Below, piece after piece: positions 20,839-28,653 of a DNA stretch of 31,098 nucleotides. Made by a program: the position numbers and the translations under genes. Source of the stretch: a virus; the IMG/VR virus record IMGVR_UViG_3300025133_000420, positions 1 to 31,098 of that record; one strand, written 5' to 3'. The notes under the pieces were generated by a model, which saw only the letters and a list, made by a program, of their open reading frames with translations, did no database searches and had not been told where the DNA came from. How positions within the stretch are numbered: position 1 is the stretch's first letter; each line of letters begins with the position of its first letter.

Positions 20839-21928
20839 TTGGCAGCACAGAGATGAAGGGAAACGAATTAGTAAATCTGTTATAGCAGGTAAAACTAAGG
20901 AAGAATTAGTAGATGCTAAGAAATTTCTGAAAGGGTTATTGGATCTTCGTAAGTCTGAGAAGCTAACTAAGACTTATATCCAAGGAACTAGAAATGCAAT
21001 TGCATACAATGAGCACGATAAAATTTATGTAGATTACCGCTTTGATGGTACAGCCACAGGAAGGCTCTCTTGCGCTGCCTATACGGCTCAGAAAGCCATG
21101 GGAGTATCTTTCCATACTCTGCCCCGTGAGACAAAAAACAACATCAGGAGCCTGTTTAGGGCTCCTGATGGCTGGGCGTTTGTTACTGCCGATTACGCAG
21201 CGATGGAACTGAGAGTCCTGTCTCATATTGCTAAAGAAGGTAATATGCAACTAGCTTTCAATCAAGGAGCTGATCTCCATACTTATACTGCAAGACTCTT
21301 GTTCAATAAGGATAATATTTCTAAGCAGGAGAGGCAGATTGCTAAGACGGTATCCTTCCTTATTGTATACGGGGGAGGAGCATTTAATCTTAGTGAGACT
21401 ATGGGTATATCTCTTAGTAAAGCAAAGAAGATTATCAAGGACTATGAGAATGTATACCCTGGTATTTTTGGGTATATGGAGTTCGTTAATAAATTTATCC
21501 TAGATAATGGATATGCCTATTCTATCTTTGGTAGAAAGAGGAACCTGCCTGATGTATATAGTAGGAACCCTAAGATAGTTAATCGTGCCTTGCGCCAAGG
21601 ACTAAACTTTACTATTCAAAGTGCAGCCTCTGACATACTTTTAACTACTCTTTTAGGAGCTTCTGATAGATTTAAAGAGGCAGGAATGCAAGCCAATTTT
21701 GAATCCAGACCAGTGGCTACTGTGCATGACTCCATTGAAATTGTATGTCCTCAAGAAGAGGTTAAGGATACCCTCACAATTCTCTATGATGAGATGGTTA
21801 ATTATCCAAAGATCAAGGACATCTTTAATATCGAGTTTGACGTACCTCTTGCTATTGATGTAGAGGTGGGCAAGTCCTTTGGGGATGGGAAAGAAATTAA
21901 CTTTGAAAACGGGATACCAATTCTATGA
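20831..21928 (+). CDS. polA: DNA polymerase A, C-terminal polymerase domain
   Basis: This encodes 365 residues from a GTG. It contains the thumb end and the complete palm and fingers: DGTATGRLS, motif A TADYAAMELRVL (D121, E126), motif B R168-x3-K172-x3-F176-x3-Y180-G, and motif C VATVHDSIEIV (H299, D300). F176 aligns with Phe762 of E. coli Pol I. The frame is open only from 20825, after a TAG, so the join to the middle piece is either a frameshift within 14 bases, a separate start at the GTG, or a one-base error in the sequence. No convincing ribosome binding site precedes the GTG. The stop overlaps the next start through ATGA. Confidence 0.9.
   Translation: MGNWQHRDEGKRISKSVIAGKTKEELVDAKKFLKGLLDLRKSEKLTKTYIQGTRNAIAYNEHDKIYVDYRFDGTATGRLSCAAYTAQKAMGVSFHTLPRETKNNIRSLFRAPDGWAFVTADYAAMELRVLSHIAKEGNMQLAFNQGADLHTYTARLLFNKDNISKQERQIAKTVSFLIVYGGGAFNLSETMGISLSKAKKIIKDYENVYPGIFGYMEFVNKFILDNGYAYSIFGRKRNLPDVYSRNPKIVNRALRQGLNFTIQSAASDILLTTLLGASDRFKEAGMQANFESRPVATVHDSIEIVCPQEEVKDTLTILYDEMVNYPKIKDIFNIEFDVPLAIDVEVGKSFGDGKEINFENGIPIL
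21142..21170. repeat. Perfect 11-bp hairpin inside polymerase gene
   Basis: CATCAGGAGCC (21142-21152) and GGCTCCTGATG (21160-21170) form a perfect 11-bp stem with a 7-base loop. It lies within the codons for IRSLFRAPDG, just before motif A. It has no T-run, so it is not a standard terminator. Confidence 0.6.
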
Positions 21929-22554
21929 AATCAAAAGAACTTTTTGAGTACTTGTTTATTAAGGCAGTAGATCATTATTATGATACTATAAATGCATATA
22001 AAGGAAATGCTAGGGATATAAAAAAAGCTGATAAACATATGGATGGCTTTAATGTTCTCTTTAAGAATGCGTTAGATAAAAAGGAAGTAGTCATTAAAGA
22101 AAAACATAAAGCTATTATTCCAGGGGCTTTTCTTAATAAAAGGTGGGATTTAGCATGTAATAATAGTGCGATGGAACTAAAAAGTATTGTGCTGTCTAAG
22201 ATGGGTAAATGCTTTTCTAATAGAGTAGAAGAAGCCATAGGAGTTGCTGCGGATCTTAGGTACGGCACTAAGGGAATGAATCTTAACTACTTTCTTGTGG
22301 TGGAAGACGATGGTGACACTAATATAAGCTCTGCATACAATGAATATACAGAGTATGTTAAATATCAACGTAAGGTGGATAAGCTTATAGGTTTCTGTGA
22401 GTATATAGAAAAGGATTTAAAGTTATATGATAATGTAGCTTGTGTCCTATTAAATAATGATAAAAGTTATACCTTTCTCTATTCAGATTTACATACCTTC
22501 CTAGATAATTGGGGGAGAGGGATTTCCAAGAAAAGGTGGCAGTTTTGGAAGTAG
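21925..22554 (+). CDS. XhoI/PaeR7I-like restriction endonuclease
   Basis: This encodes 209 residues. The core NKRWDLACNNSAMELKS followed by CFSNRVEEAIGVAADL and LNYFLVVEDD matches the PaeR7I/XhoI family, where the same order (RxWDLV, xxEFKS, FNNRxEEAIGxAxDL, LGYxFLLEDC) holds the PD-(D/E)xK site. Here the acid residues are D75 and E84 with K86. Family members cut CTCGAG as part of type II systems. No partner methyltransferase is seen in the window, so the target may be host or competing phage DNA, or specificity may have changed. It overlaps the polymerase stop by 4 bases. Confidence 0.75.
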   Translation: MKSKELFEYLFIKAVDHYYDTINAYKGNARDIKKADKHMDGFNVLFKNALDKKEVVIKEKHKAIIPGAFLNKRWDLACNNSAMELKSIVLSKMGKCFSNRVEEAIGVAADLRYGTKGMNLNYFLVVEDDGDTNISSAYNEYTEYVKYQRKVDKLIGFCEYIEKDLKLYDNVACVLLNNDKSYTFLYSDLHTFLDNWGRGISKKRWQFWK

Positions 22555-23225
22555 CCGTACATGATCATGGATCTGTGAAGCTTTTGAATAATACTTGTAT
22601 GGGAGATCTCTTAGTAGTGAATGCTGCTAGGTGCTCCTTTGATAAAGAACATAAAGAATTTGATGAAACAAAAGATACAAAACTTATTCATTACTTGGCA
22701 AAGCACAAGCACTTACTTCCGTTTCGTCACCCTTCTGCTACTTTACGAATCCATACTCCTTTGTTTGTTCTACGCCAATTGGGTAAGCACCAAGTAGGAT
22801 TCTCTTGGAGTGAGGTATCTCGTAGGTATATTACTACCGATCCTAAGTTTTATCTGCCTGATAAGCTACGAAAATCCGCTAAAAATATTAAACAAGGTAG
22901 CTCTGGATATCTCGATGACGATAATGATGGTCGATGCTGGAATGAATTAGATAATCTTTATGAAGATGCCTTGGCTTCCTATAATAGAATGTTGTCTTGG
23001 GGATGTTGCCCAGAGCAAGCTCGAATGATTCTTCCTCAATCTATGTATACTACTTGTGTTGTTACAGGGTCTCTTCTTGGGTGGCACCATATGGTTACAC
23101 AGAGAACAGAAGAACACACTCAGTTGGAGACTCAAGATTATGCTAGGGCTATAGGAAGTATTATGGAAGATTTATTTCCTGTAAGTTGGAATGCCCTGAC
23201 TCAGTACTCTGATTCAAGCGAATAA
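22545..23225 (+). CDS. thyX: FAD-dependent thymidylate synthase ThyX
   Basis: This encodes 226 residues from a TTG at 22545, chosen because AAGGTGG (22533-22539) lies 5 bases upstream; GTG codons at 22536 and 22575 are alternatives. The ThyX signature appears as RQLGKHQVGFSWSEVSRRY, a variant of RHRxxSxNExSxR. Other matches are AARCSF near the N-terminus, PFRHPSATLRI, and QARMILPQSMYTT. The enzyme makes dTMP from dUMP with methylenetetrahydrofolate and FADH2, which suits a phage replicating much DNA. It overlaps the nuclease gene by 10 bases and is followed 10 bases later by the gp47-like gene. Confidence 0.92.
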   Translation: MEVAVHDHGSVKLLNNTCMGDLLVVNAARCSFDKEHKEFDETKDTKLIHYLAKHKHLLPFRHPSATLRIHTPLFVLRQLGKHQVGFSWSEVSRRYITTDPKFYLPDKLRKSAKNIKQGSSGYLDDDNDGRCWNELDNLYEDALASYNRMLSWGCCPEQARMILPQSMYTTCVVTGSLLGWHHMVTQRTEEHTQLETQDYARAIGSIMEDLFPVSWNALTQYSDSSE

Positions 23226-23235
23226 TTATAAGACT

Positions 23236-24270
23236 ATGGTACAGGATTTATCAACATTAGTAATTGGGGATTTACATTTTGAAAACAAGCTTTTAGGAAT
23301 GCTAGAAGCGCAGAAGGCTGCTGTTATTGAAATTTGTAAAGGGCAAAGATCTGCTTGTACTCATGTAATATTTTTGGGGGATCTTATGATGCATAGGAAT
23401 CCTCGACCCGAAGTTTTATTGGCTCTTAAGGATATGTTTGATACTATAAGTGAGGAATTGGGCTTTGGTATTTATATTCTGCGAGGGAACCATGATAGTG
23501 TATCTAAATCTGATGACGGAATAACTTCTTTGAGCCTATTTGAAGGCCCGAATGTAAAAGTAATCACTCAGACTTGGGTAGATCCAGAGAATGATTGGGT
23601 ATTCATACCACATTACGAAAATGAGCAAAAAATTAAAGACGATCTTTCTAACGTCCCTGAAGGGCATACTGTGTTTGGGCATTTTGGTTATTATGGGGTG
23701 CTTAACTCTGCTGGCGATTCTGATTTCAATCTTACTATATCCGATTTTAAAAACCCTACAATTCTTGGGCATATTCATAACGAAAGTAAAAATGAAAACG
23801 TCTCCATCCTCGGAACTCCCTACACCACAAACTTTGGAGAAGCAAGTAAGGACTGTTTCTTTGGAATCCTTACAGGAGGACACTTTGAAAAATTCCCATC
23901 CTTCGGAGGACCTAGGCATATAGTAATAGATTATGATGATGTGGAAGACAACTTGGATTGGATCAATCAAAGTTGTCGCAGTCCTAAGAACTTTACTTTA
24001 TTAAGAATTACTATTAATAGTACAAATGAGGACCAAAATCGTATAGCAGATTTGCGTGACAAGTTACAGGTAGGGCATGTGGAGATTATGTACAAACCCC
24101 TCTTAGATGCGAAGGAAGAGTTTGAGACAGACAATAAAGTATTCACTACTGCAATTAACGATGAATTGATCGAGCATTATATTAATTCTAGTAATGCTTC
24201 TATCAATAAAGACGATCTTCTATCTGGTTTAAAATTAATTCATGAAAATAAACAAAATAGAGATATTTAA
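23236..24270 (+). CDS. 47: Recombination nuclease subunit, T4 gp47 / SbcD / Mre11-like
   Basis: This encodes 344 residues. All metallophosphatase motifs are present: GDLHF (D12, H14), LGDLMMHR (D49), RGNHD (N85, H86, D87), GHFG and LGHIHNE. The C-terminal part is the capping and partner-binding region. With the gp46-like ATPase it forms the Mre11/Rad50-type complex that resects DNA ends for recombination-dependent replication and helps degrade host DNA. The 3' end overlaps the gp46-like gene by 29 bases, consistent with a fixed subunit ratio. Confidence 0.9.
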   Translation: MVQDLSTLVIGDLHFENKLLGMLEAQKAAVIEICKGQRSACTHVIFLGDLMMHRNPRPEVLLALKDMFDTISEELGFGIYILRGNHDSVSKSDDGITSLSLFEGPNVKVITQTWVDPENDWVFIPHYENEQKIKDDLSNVPEGHTVFGHFGYYGVLNSAGDSDFNLTISDFKNPTILGHIHNESKNENVSILGTPYTTNFGEASKDCFFGILTGGHFEKFPSFGGPRHIVIDYDDVEDNLDWINQSCRSPKNFTLLRITINSTNEDQNRIADLRDKLQVGHVEIMYKPLLDAKEEFETDNKVFTTAINDELIEHYINSSNASINKDDLLSGLKLIHENKQNRDI

Positions 24271-25828
24271 TTTTTATTCTATAAAGAATGTAAAACTCAG
24301 CTTCGACAAGTATAAAGGCATTGTTTTAATTGAGGGGAAGAATAATGATACAAAAGGCAGCAACGGATCAGGCAAGAGTGCCATTATTGAAGCTGTAGTA
24401 TGGGGCCTCTTTGGGAGGACTGTGCGGAAGTCTACTGAGGAAGCACTTGTAAATAATTCGTCAAAGAAGAACTGTTCTGTAAGGATAACAGTTAACGATG
24501 ACATTCAAATTGTTAGAGGTAAGAAGCCTGTATTCCTTAAAGTATTTAAAGGAGAGAAAGAACTCACCAAAGAGAATGCACTAAAAACTCAGGCTTTTAT
24601 CGAGGAGCTACTTCAAACTAACTACAAAGTATTTTTAGCCTCTACTGTCTTCGGCCAGCAGAATAACATAGAGTTCATTAATGCTACACCAGAAGATAAG
24701 AGAACGATCATTAAGAATTTCCTGAACTTGGATGATCTTTTCTCTCTTAGAGAATCTGTTAGGTACCTTAAATCTTCCTACTCACAGACTATTAAGAAGC
24801 AAGATGCTATTATAAATGAGCATGAGAAGAGTATTAAGTCTTATAATAAACAGTTGGACTATTTAGAGGGTTTAAGAAAGGAAGTGGAGGGCCAGTATTC
24901 TGAGGAGGTTCTCTCCCTTAGCCTTCAAGACATTATGGATCAGGAGCAATCCAACAATTCAGCGGAGTGGGCTGCTGCTGGCATCGGTAAGGACTTAGAT
25001 GCTGAGTACGAAAGGATAGATCATCTCACTAAACGACTGCATTTCCCTAATGAAAAAGAAGTTTGCGATAAGTGTGGTCATGCGTCCGAAGCCCCCTATC
25101 ATCCTAGAAGAATTCAGATGGAGATAGAACAGGTGCGAGAATATATAAGTAAGCTTGATACCGATAGGCATAATCAATTGTCAACCGTTAAGGATCTTCC
25201 CATTAGTTCTTCGGAGTACCAGCAGGTTATAGAATATAATCAACTTAAGAAAGAGTCTGAAACTTTTGAGGAGATAAAGAAAGGAACCTTGGATAAGATC
25301 CAAGAGGCACATGATATCAAGCAAGAGTACAATAGCAAGTATGAGATCATGCGGTTTTGGGAGAAAGCTTTTTCTGAATCAGGCATAGTTAAATATATTA
25401 TTAAAAATGTGTTGGACTATTTTAATTCTAAAGTAAACTTCTACCTCTCTCACCTGTCTCAAGGTAAGTTCTTCATTGAGTTCAATGAGGAGCTTAAGGA
25501 AACTATTACTCATAATAAGAATAGAATTCATTATATTTCTCTATCTGGGGGAGAGAAAAAGAAAGTTAGCTTGGCTGTGATGCTAGGACTTCAGGAGCTT
25601 TTAAAGATATCTCATAATCAGAAAACTAATCTTATGTTTTTTGATGAAGTTGCCGAGAATCTTGACCAAGACGGTCTCGAAGGACTCTACATATTATTGT
25701 CTGAATTAAAGAAAGATAAGACTTTATTTGTAATAACCCACAATAACTATCTCAAATCTCTGATGGACAATTCTCAAACGCTGTCTATAATAAAGGAAGA
25801 TGGAACTTCAAGAGTACAAGGAAAATAA
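24242..25828 (+). CDS. 46: Recombination ATPase subunit, T4 gp46 / SbcC / Rad50-like
   Basis: This encodes 528 residues (T4 gp46 is 560). It has the Walker A motif GSNGSGKS (39-46), a Q-loop region (VFGQQNN), coiled-coil arms around 170-345, a zinc hook VCDKCGHA (C275, C278), the signature LSGGEKKK (434-441) and Walker B MFFDE (D468, E469). It is the partner of the gp47-like nuclease encoded just upstream. The arms are short, as usual for phage members. No strong ribosome binding site is seen, and translation is probably coupled to gp47. Confidence 0.92.
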   Translation: MKINKIEIFNFYSIKNVKLSFDKYKGIVLIEGKNNDTKGSNGSGKSAIIEAVVWGLFGRTVRKSTEEALVNNSSKKNCSVRITVNDDIQIVRGKKPVFLKVFKGEKELTKENALKTQAFIEELLQTNYKVFLASTVFGQQNNIEFINATPEDKRTIIKNFLNLDDLFSLRESVRYLKSSYSQTIKKQDAIINEHEKSIKSYNKQLDYLEGLRKEVEGQYSEEVLSLSLQDIMDQEQSNNSAEWAAAGIGKDLDAEYERIDHLTKRLHFPNEKEVCDKCGHASEAPYHPRRIQMEIEQVREYISKLDTDRHNQLSTVKDLPISSSEYQQVIEYNQLKKESETFEEIKKGTLDKIQEAHDIKQEYNSKYEIMRFWEKAFSESGIVKYIIKNVLDYFNSKVNFYLSHLSQGKFFIEFNEELKETITHNKNRIHYISLSGGEKKKVSLAVMLGLQELLKISHNQKTNLMFFDEVAENLDQDGLEGLYILLSELKKDKTLFVITHNNYLKSLMDNSQTLSIIKEDGTSRVQGK

Positions 25829-25831
25829 TAA

Positions 25832-26014
25832 ATGAAAAACATTAACCACTTATGTACTTCTGGGGTATTTATTCCCGATAATGAGAACAAAGAGCATCCG
25901 TCAATATTAGTAGTGGGTAATAAGTTTTATTCCGAGTGCGATGCTTGTGGTAAGTTAGTCTGTCTAAACAAAACTTTGTTTGGAAGTATGCATGTTTGTG
26001 CAGAAGGTAAATAA
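25832..26014 (+). CDS. Small putative zinc-binding protein
   Basis: This encodes 60 residues. CDAC (36-39) and HVC (54-56) could bind one zinc ion in a treble-clef-like or ribbon fold. AAGGA precedes the ATG. It lies between the gp46-like and NrdJ genes with 3-base gaps, so it is part of the same transcript. No family is recognised. Confidence 0.6.
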   Translation: MKNINHLCTSGVFIPDNENKEHPSILVVGNKFYSECDACGKLVCLNKTLFGSMHVCAEGK

Positions 26015-26017
26015 TAA

Positions 26018-27916
26018 ATGGTAAATGTATCTTTGGTGGGTATAGGAAAAGAAATTTTTGATGGTAGGTATGCCTACCCTGGAGAGACTAAATGGTCAGA
26101 AAGGGCAAGAGTTATTGCAAAAACTGCTGCCTCTGCTGAGAGCGACAAGGATAAGGAGAAAGTAGAGAAGCACTTTTACGAGGCTATCGGATCTGCGGAC
26201 CTTATTCCTGGGGGCAGAATTATTTTTGGTGCTGGTAGAAATAGAGGATACCACAATCTTCTTAATTGTTATGTAATTATTCCTGAAGATAACGTGGAAT
26301 CAATCGGCCAAACTATTCAGGATATGTATAAAATTTCCTGTGCTGGTGGAGGTATTGGTTTTAACGTGTCCAAGCTTCGTCCTAAAGGAGACGATATCGG
26401 GAGCGTCAAAAACTCTGCTCCAGGCTCTGTCTCAGTGCTCCAGATGATCAACGAGGTTGGAGAGCACGTTAGAGCAGGAAAGAACAGGCGCACAGCCCTT
26501 ATGGGCATCCTTAACATCACCCACCCAGATCTGCTAGAGTTCCTTAGTGTGAAGCTTGATCAGGGAGAGCTTAATAACTTTAATATTTCTGTAGCTATCA
26601 CTAATCGTTTTCTTGAAGCTGTTGAGCTTGGAGAGGATTGGTATTTTACTTTCAACAATAAGGAGTACCATTCTTATGATCTTGCTCGTAATGGGGAAGA
26701 GGTTATTAGTGTTCTTGGGTTAGACGAAGAAGACGCTATTAGGAGGGCTGAGAACTTTCATAAGGAAAACTTTTCCGACATCTTTGAAATACTAGGTCAA
26801 AGGGACATAAAAGCCCGAGATTTATGGGATATGATTTGGAAAAATTCTGTTGAATCTGGGGATCCAGGTATATATAACATTGATTTAGCTAACGACTATA
26901 CCAATGTTTCGTATTTTGAGAGTTTGGATTCGACGAATCCTTGTGGAGAAATCTCACTTCCCAGTTACGGGAATTGTTGTTTGGGGAATATTAATCTTAA
27001 TAATATGGTACTTGCTGATGGTAGCGATTTGGATTGGAAACGTCTTGCAAAGACTGTCAGAACTGGAATCCGCTTTTTAGATAATATCCTCACGGTAAAT
27101 ACCTACCCTACTGAAGAATGTAGAAGAGTAGGGGAACGCTCTCGTAGAATTGGTTTAGGTGTAACAGGGCTGCATTATATGTTAATTAAGTTAGGATTGC
27201 GCTATGGTAGCGAGTCTTGCTTGGAGTTTTTAGAAAGATTATTTAGTACTATAAGAGATGAAGCTTACAAGATGTCTATATACCTGTCACGGGACAAAAA
27301 GCCTTTTCCCGAGTTTGATTATAAAAAGTACCTTGAAGAAGACTTTGCGAAAACTCTCCCAGCTAGGATTAGGATGCTTATCAAGCGATACGGGATTCGA
27401 AACGCTGTTATGCTTACAATTCCTCCTTGCGGTACTATCTCAATGCTCCACGGGGTTAGTTCAGGGGTTGAGCCTATTTTTTCTGCTATGTATAACAGGC
27501 GTTATAGGCATAACAATATTTGGAAAGAGCAGTTAGTTGTAGATCCGCTTTTTCGAGAGTATCATGACCAAGGAAAATCTCTATCTCCTTTTGTAGGAGC
27601 TTTGGATATATCTCCAGAAGAGCACCTAAAAGTTCAAGCTACTATTCAAAAGTTTATTGATTCTTGTATTTCTAAAACTATAAATCTTCCTAGTACGTCT
27701 TCCGCTGAAGAAGTTTCCCAAGTTGCTCTAGACTATGCACCTTACTTGAAGGGGCTAACTATTTATCGAGCTGGAGCTAAAGAAGGAGAGCCTCTAGATG
27801 CTATTCCTCTAACTCAGGAGAATATTGATAAGCACATGGGAGGGGCAGAAGAAGCTTCCGTAGAGATTGCAACGGGGGAAGCTTGTTCCCTTGCGGGAGG
27901 AGATTGTGGTTCCTGA
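26018..27916 (+). CDS. nrdJ: Class II (B12-dependent) ribonucleotide reductase NrdJ
   Basis: This encodes 632 residues. Class II features are NCYVI (C84), STNPCGEISLPS (radical site C309, with E311), the IPPCGTISM loop (C471), and a C-terminal cysteine pair CSLAGGDC (623, 630) that would be re-reduced by thioredoxin. The NPCGEI form, rather than the NLCxEI seen in class I, indicates an adenosylcobalamin enzyme. No N-terminal ATP-cone is apparent, so overall activity control may be absent. It supplies dNDPs or dNTPs without oxygen and needs host cobalamin. The last 11 bases overlap the next gene. Confidence 0.9.
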   Translation: MVNVSLVGIGKEIFDGRYAYPGETKWSERARVIAKTAASAESDKDKEKVEKHFYEAIGSADLIPGGRIIFGAGRNRGYHNLLNCYVIIPEDNVESIGQTIQDMYKISCAGGGIGFNVSKLRPKGDDIGSVKNSAPGSVSVLQMINEVGEHVRAGKNRRTALMGILNITHPDLLEFLSVKLDQGELNNFNISVAITNRFLEAVELGEDWYFTFNNKEYHSYDLARNGEEVISVLGLDEEDAIRRAENFHKENFSDIFEILGQRDIKARDLWDMIWKNSVESGDPGIYNIDLANDYTNVSYFESLDSTNPCGEISLPSYGNCCLGNINLNNMVLADGSDLDWKRLAKTVRTGIRFLDNILTVNTYPTEECRRVGERSRRIGLGVTGLHYMLIKLGLRYGSESCLEFLERLFSTIRDEAYKMSIYLSRDKKPFPEFDYKKYLEEDFAKTLPARIRMLIKRYGIRNAVMLTIPPCGTISMLHGVSSGVEPIFSAMYNRRYRHNNIWKEQLVVDPLFREYHDQGKSLSPFVGALDISPEEHLKVQATIQKFIDSCISKTINLPSTSSAEEVSQVALDYAPYLKGLTIYRAGAKEGEPLDAIPLTQENIDKHMGGAEEASVEIATGEACSLAGGDCGS

Positions 27917-28121
27917 TAAGAAAGAGTTATCTGGACCCAGAAGTAAACAAGGAGTTATACTATATGATGAATGGTACGATTTAGCAACTTCTGGATTAAC
28001 TAATGCAGAAAAGTTTGCTGATGTTAGTGCTTTTCTATTAAAAGCACCTAACCCAAAAGTAAAAAGGGATAGTGAGTTCGAAAGATTACCTGATGAGAAT
28101 GACCCATACTGGGAGGAGTAA
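27906..28121 (+). CDS. Small unrecognised protein after nrdJ
   Basis: This encodes 71 residues from a GTG at 27906. GGAGGAG lies just upstream, within the end of nrdJ, and fixes this start; an upstream in-frame ATG at 27867 lacks such a site. The sequence is polar, with YDEWYDLATSGLTNAEKFA in the middle and an acidic end (DENDPYWEE). It has no evident motif. Its position suggests a small accessory of nucleotide metabolism, unproven. Confidence 0.6.
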   Translation: MVPDKKELSGPRSKQGVILYDEWYDLATSGLTNAEKFADVSAFLLKAPNPKVKRDSEFERLPDENDPYWEE

Positions 28122-28127
28122 GTATAC

Positions 28128-28652
28128 ATGGCTATTTTTGAATGGGTTTGTACAGAGTGTAATATTTTTTGGGACAGGGATTGCTCCTTAGGCAACGCCC
28201 CTGCTAGAACAAAGTGCCCTAAATGCAAAAAACTATCGGATAGATATTGGCAAAATGCGAATGTAGGGATATCTTTTAAAGACGATGGCACGGGTAATCA
28301 AAATAACCCTGGAGTTCAAGATTTCCATACTGTAAGGCGTAGATATCAAAAGCATTTTGAACATGGATATGATAAGCAGAGTGCTAATAAATTTCTTCAT
28401 AAGAGTATTAAGCAAACCAAAAATGCTATGGATAATGAAGAGTTTAGGTACAAATCTGCTAATGTTGATTGGTCTAAATTTGCAGAGTCTAGGGGGCTAA
28501 GAAAAGTTAGTGAGAAAGAGGCAAAAGATAAGCAGGAAAGATCCCGAGTATTAACTGGGGAAGCTTATGATAGAGCAAACAAGATGGGCTACAAGGACAT
28601 AGGTAGCAATAAACTAGACATAGCGAAACCAAATAAAAATAAACCAACTTAG
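28128..28652 (+). CDS. FmdB-like zinc-ribbon protein
   Basis: This encodes 174 residues. The N-terminal 40 residues form a zinc ribbon of FmdB type (C8-x2-C11, C30-x2-C33; IFEWVCTEC, KCPKCKKLS). The rest is Lys/Arg-rich and helical, with no known domain. Such ribbons usually bind nucleic acid or proteins. GGGAGGAG precedes the ATG. It lies directly before the helicase gene (1-base gap), which hints at a replication or transcription role. Confidence 0.7.
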   Translation: MAIFEWVCTECNIFWDRDCSLGNAPARTKCPKCKKLSDRYWQNANVGISFKDDGTGNQNNPGVQDFHTVRRRYQKHFEHGYDKQSANKFLHKSIKQTKNAMDNEEFRYKSANVDWSKFAESRGLRKVSEKEAKDKQERSRVLTGEAYDRANKMGYKDIGSNKLDIAKPNKNKPT

Positions 28653-28653
28653 T

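Noticed and set aside
23536-23970. 144-codon minus and 110-codon plus open frames inside the gp47-like gene
   Set aside because: Both lie wholly within a gene with all Mre11 motifs and show no motif of their own.
27809-28291. 160-codon open frame on the minus strand across the nrdJ end
   Set aside because: It runs antisense to nrdJ and two genes with strong ribosome binding sites, and its composition is typical of a shadow frame.
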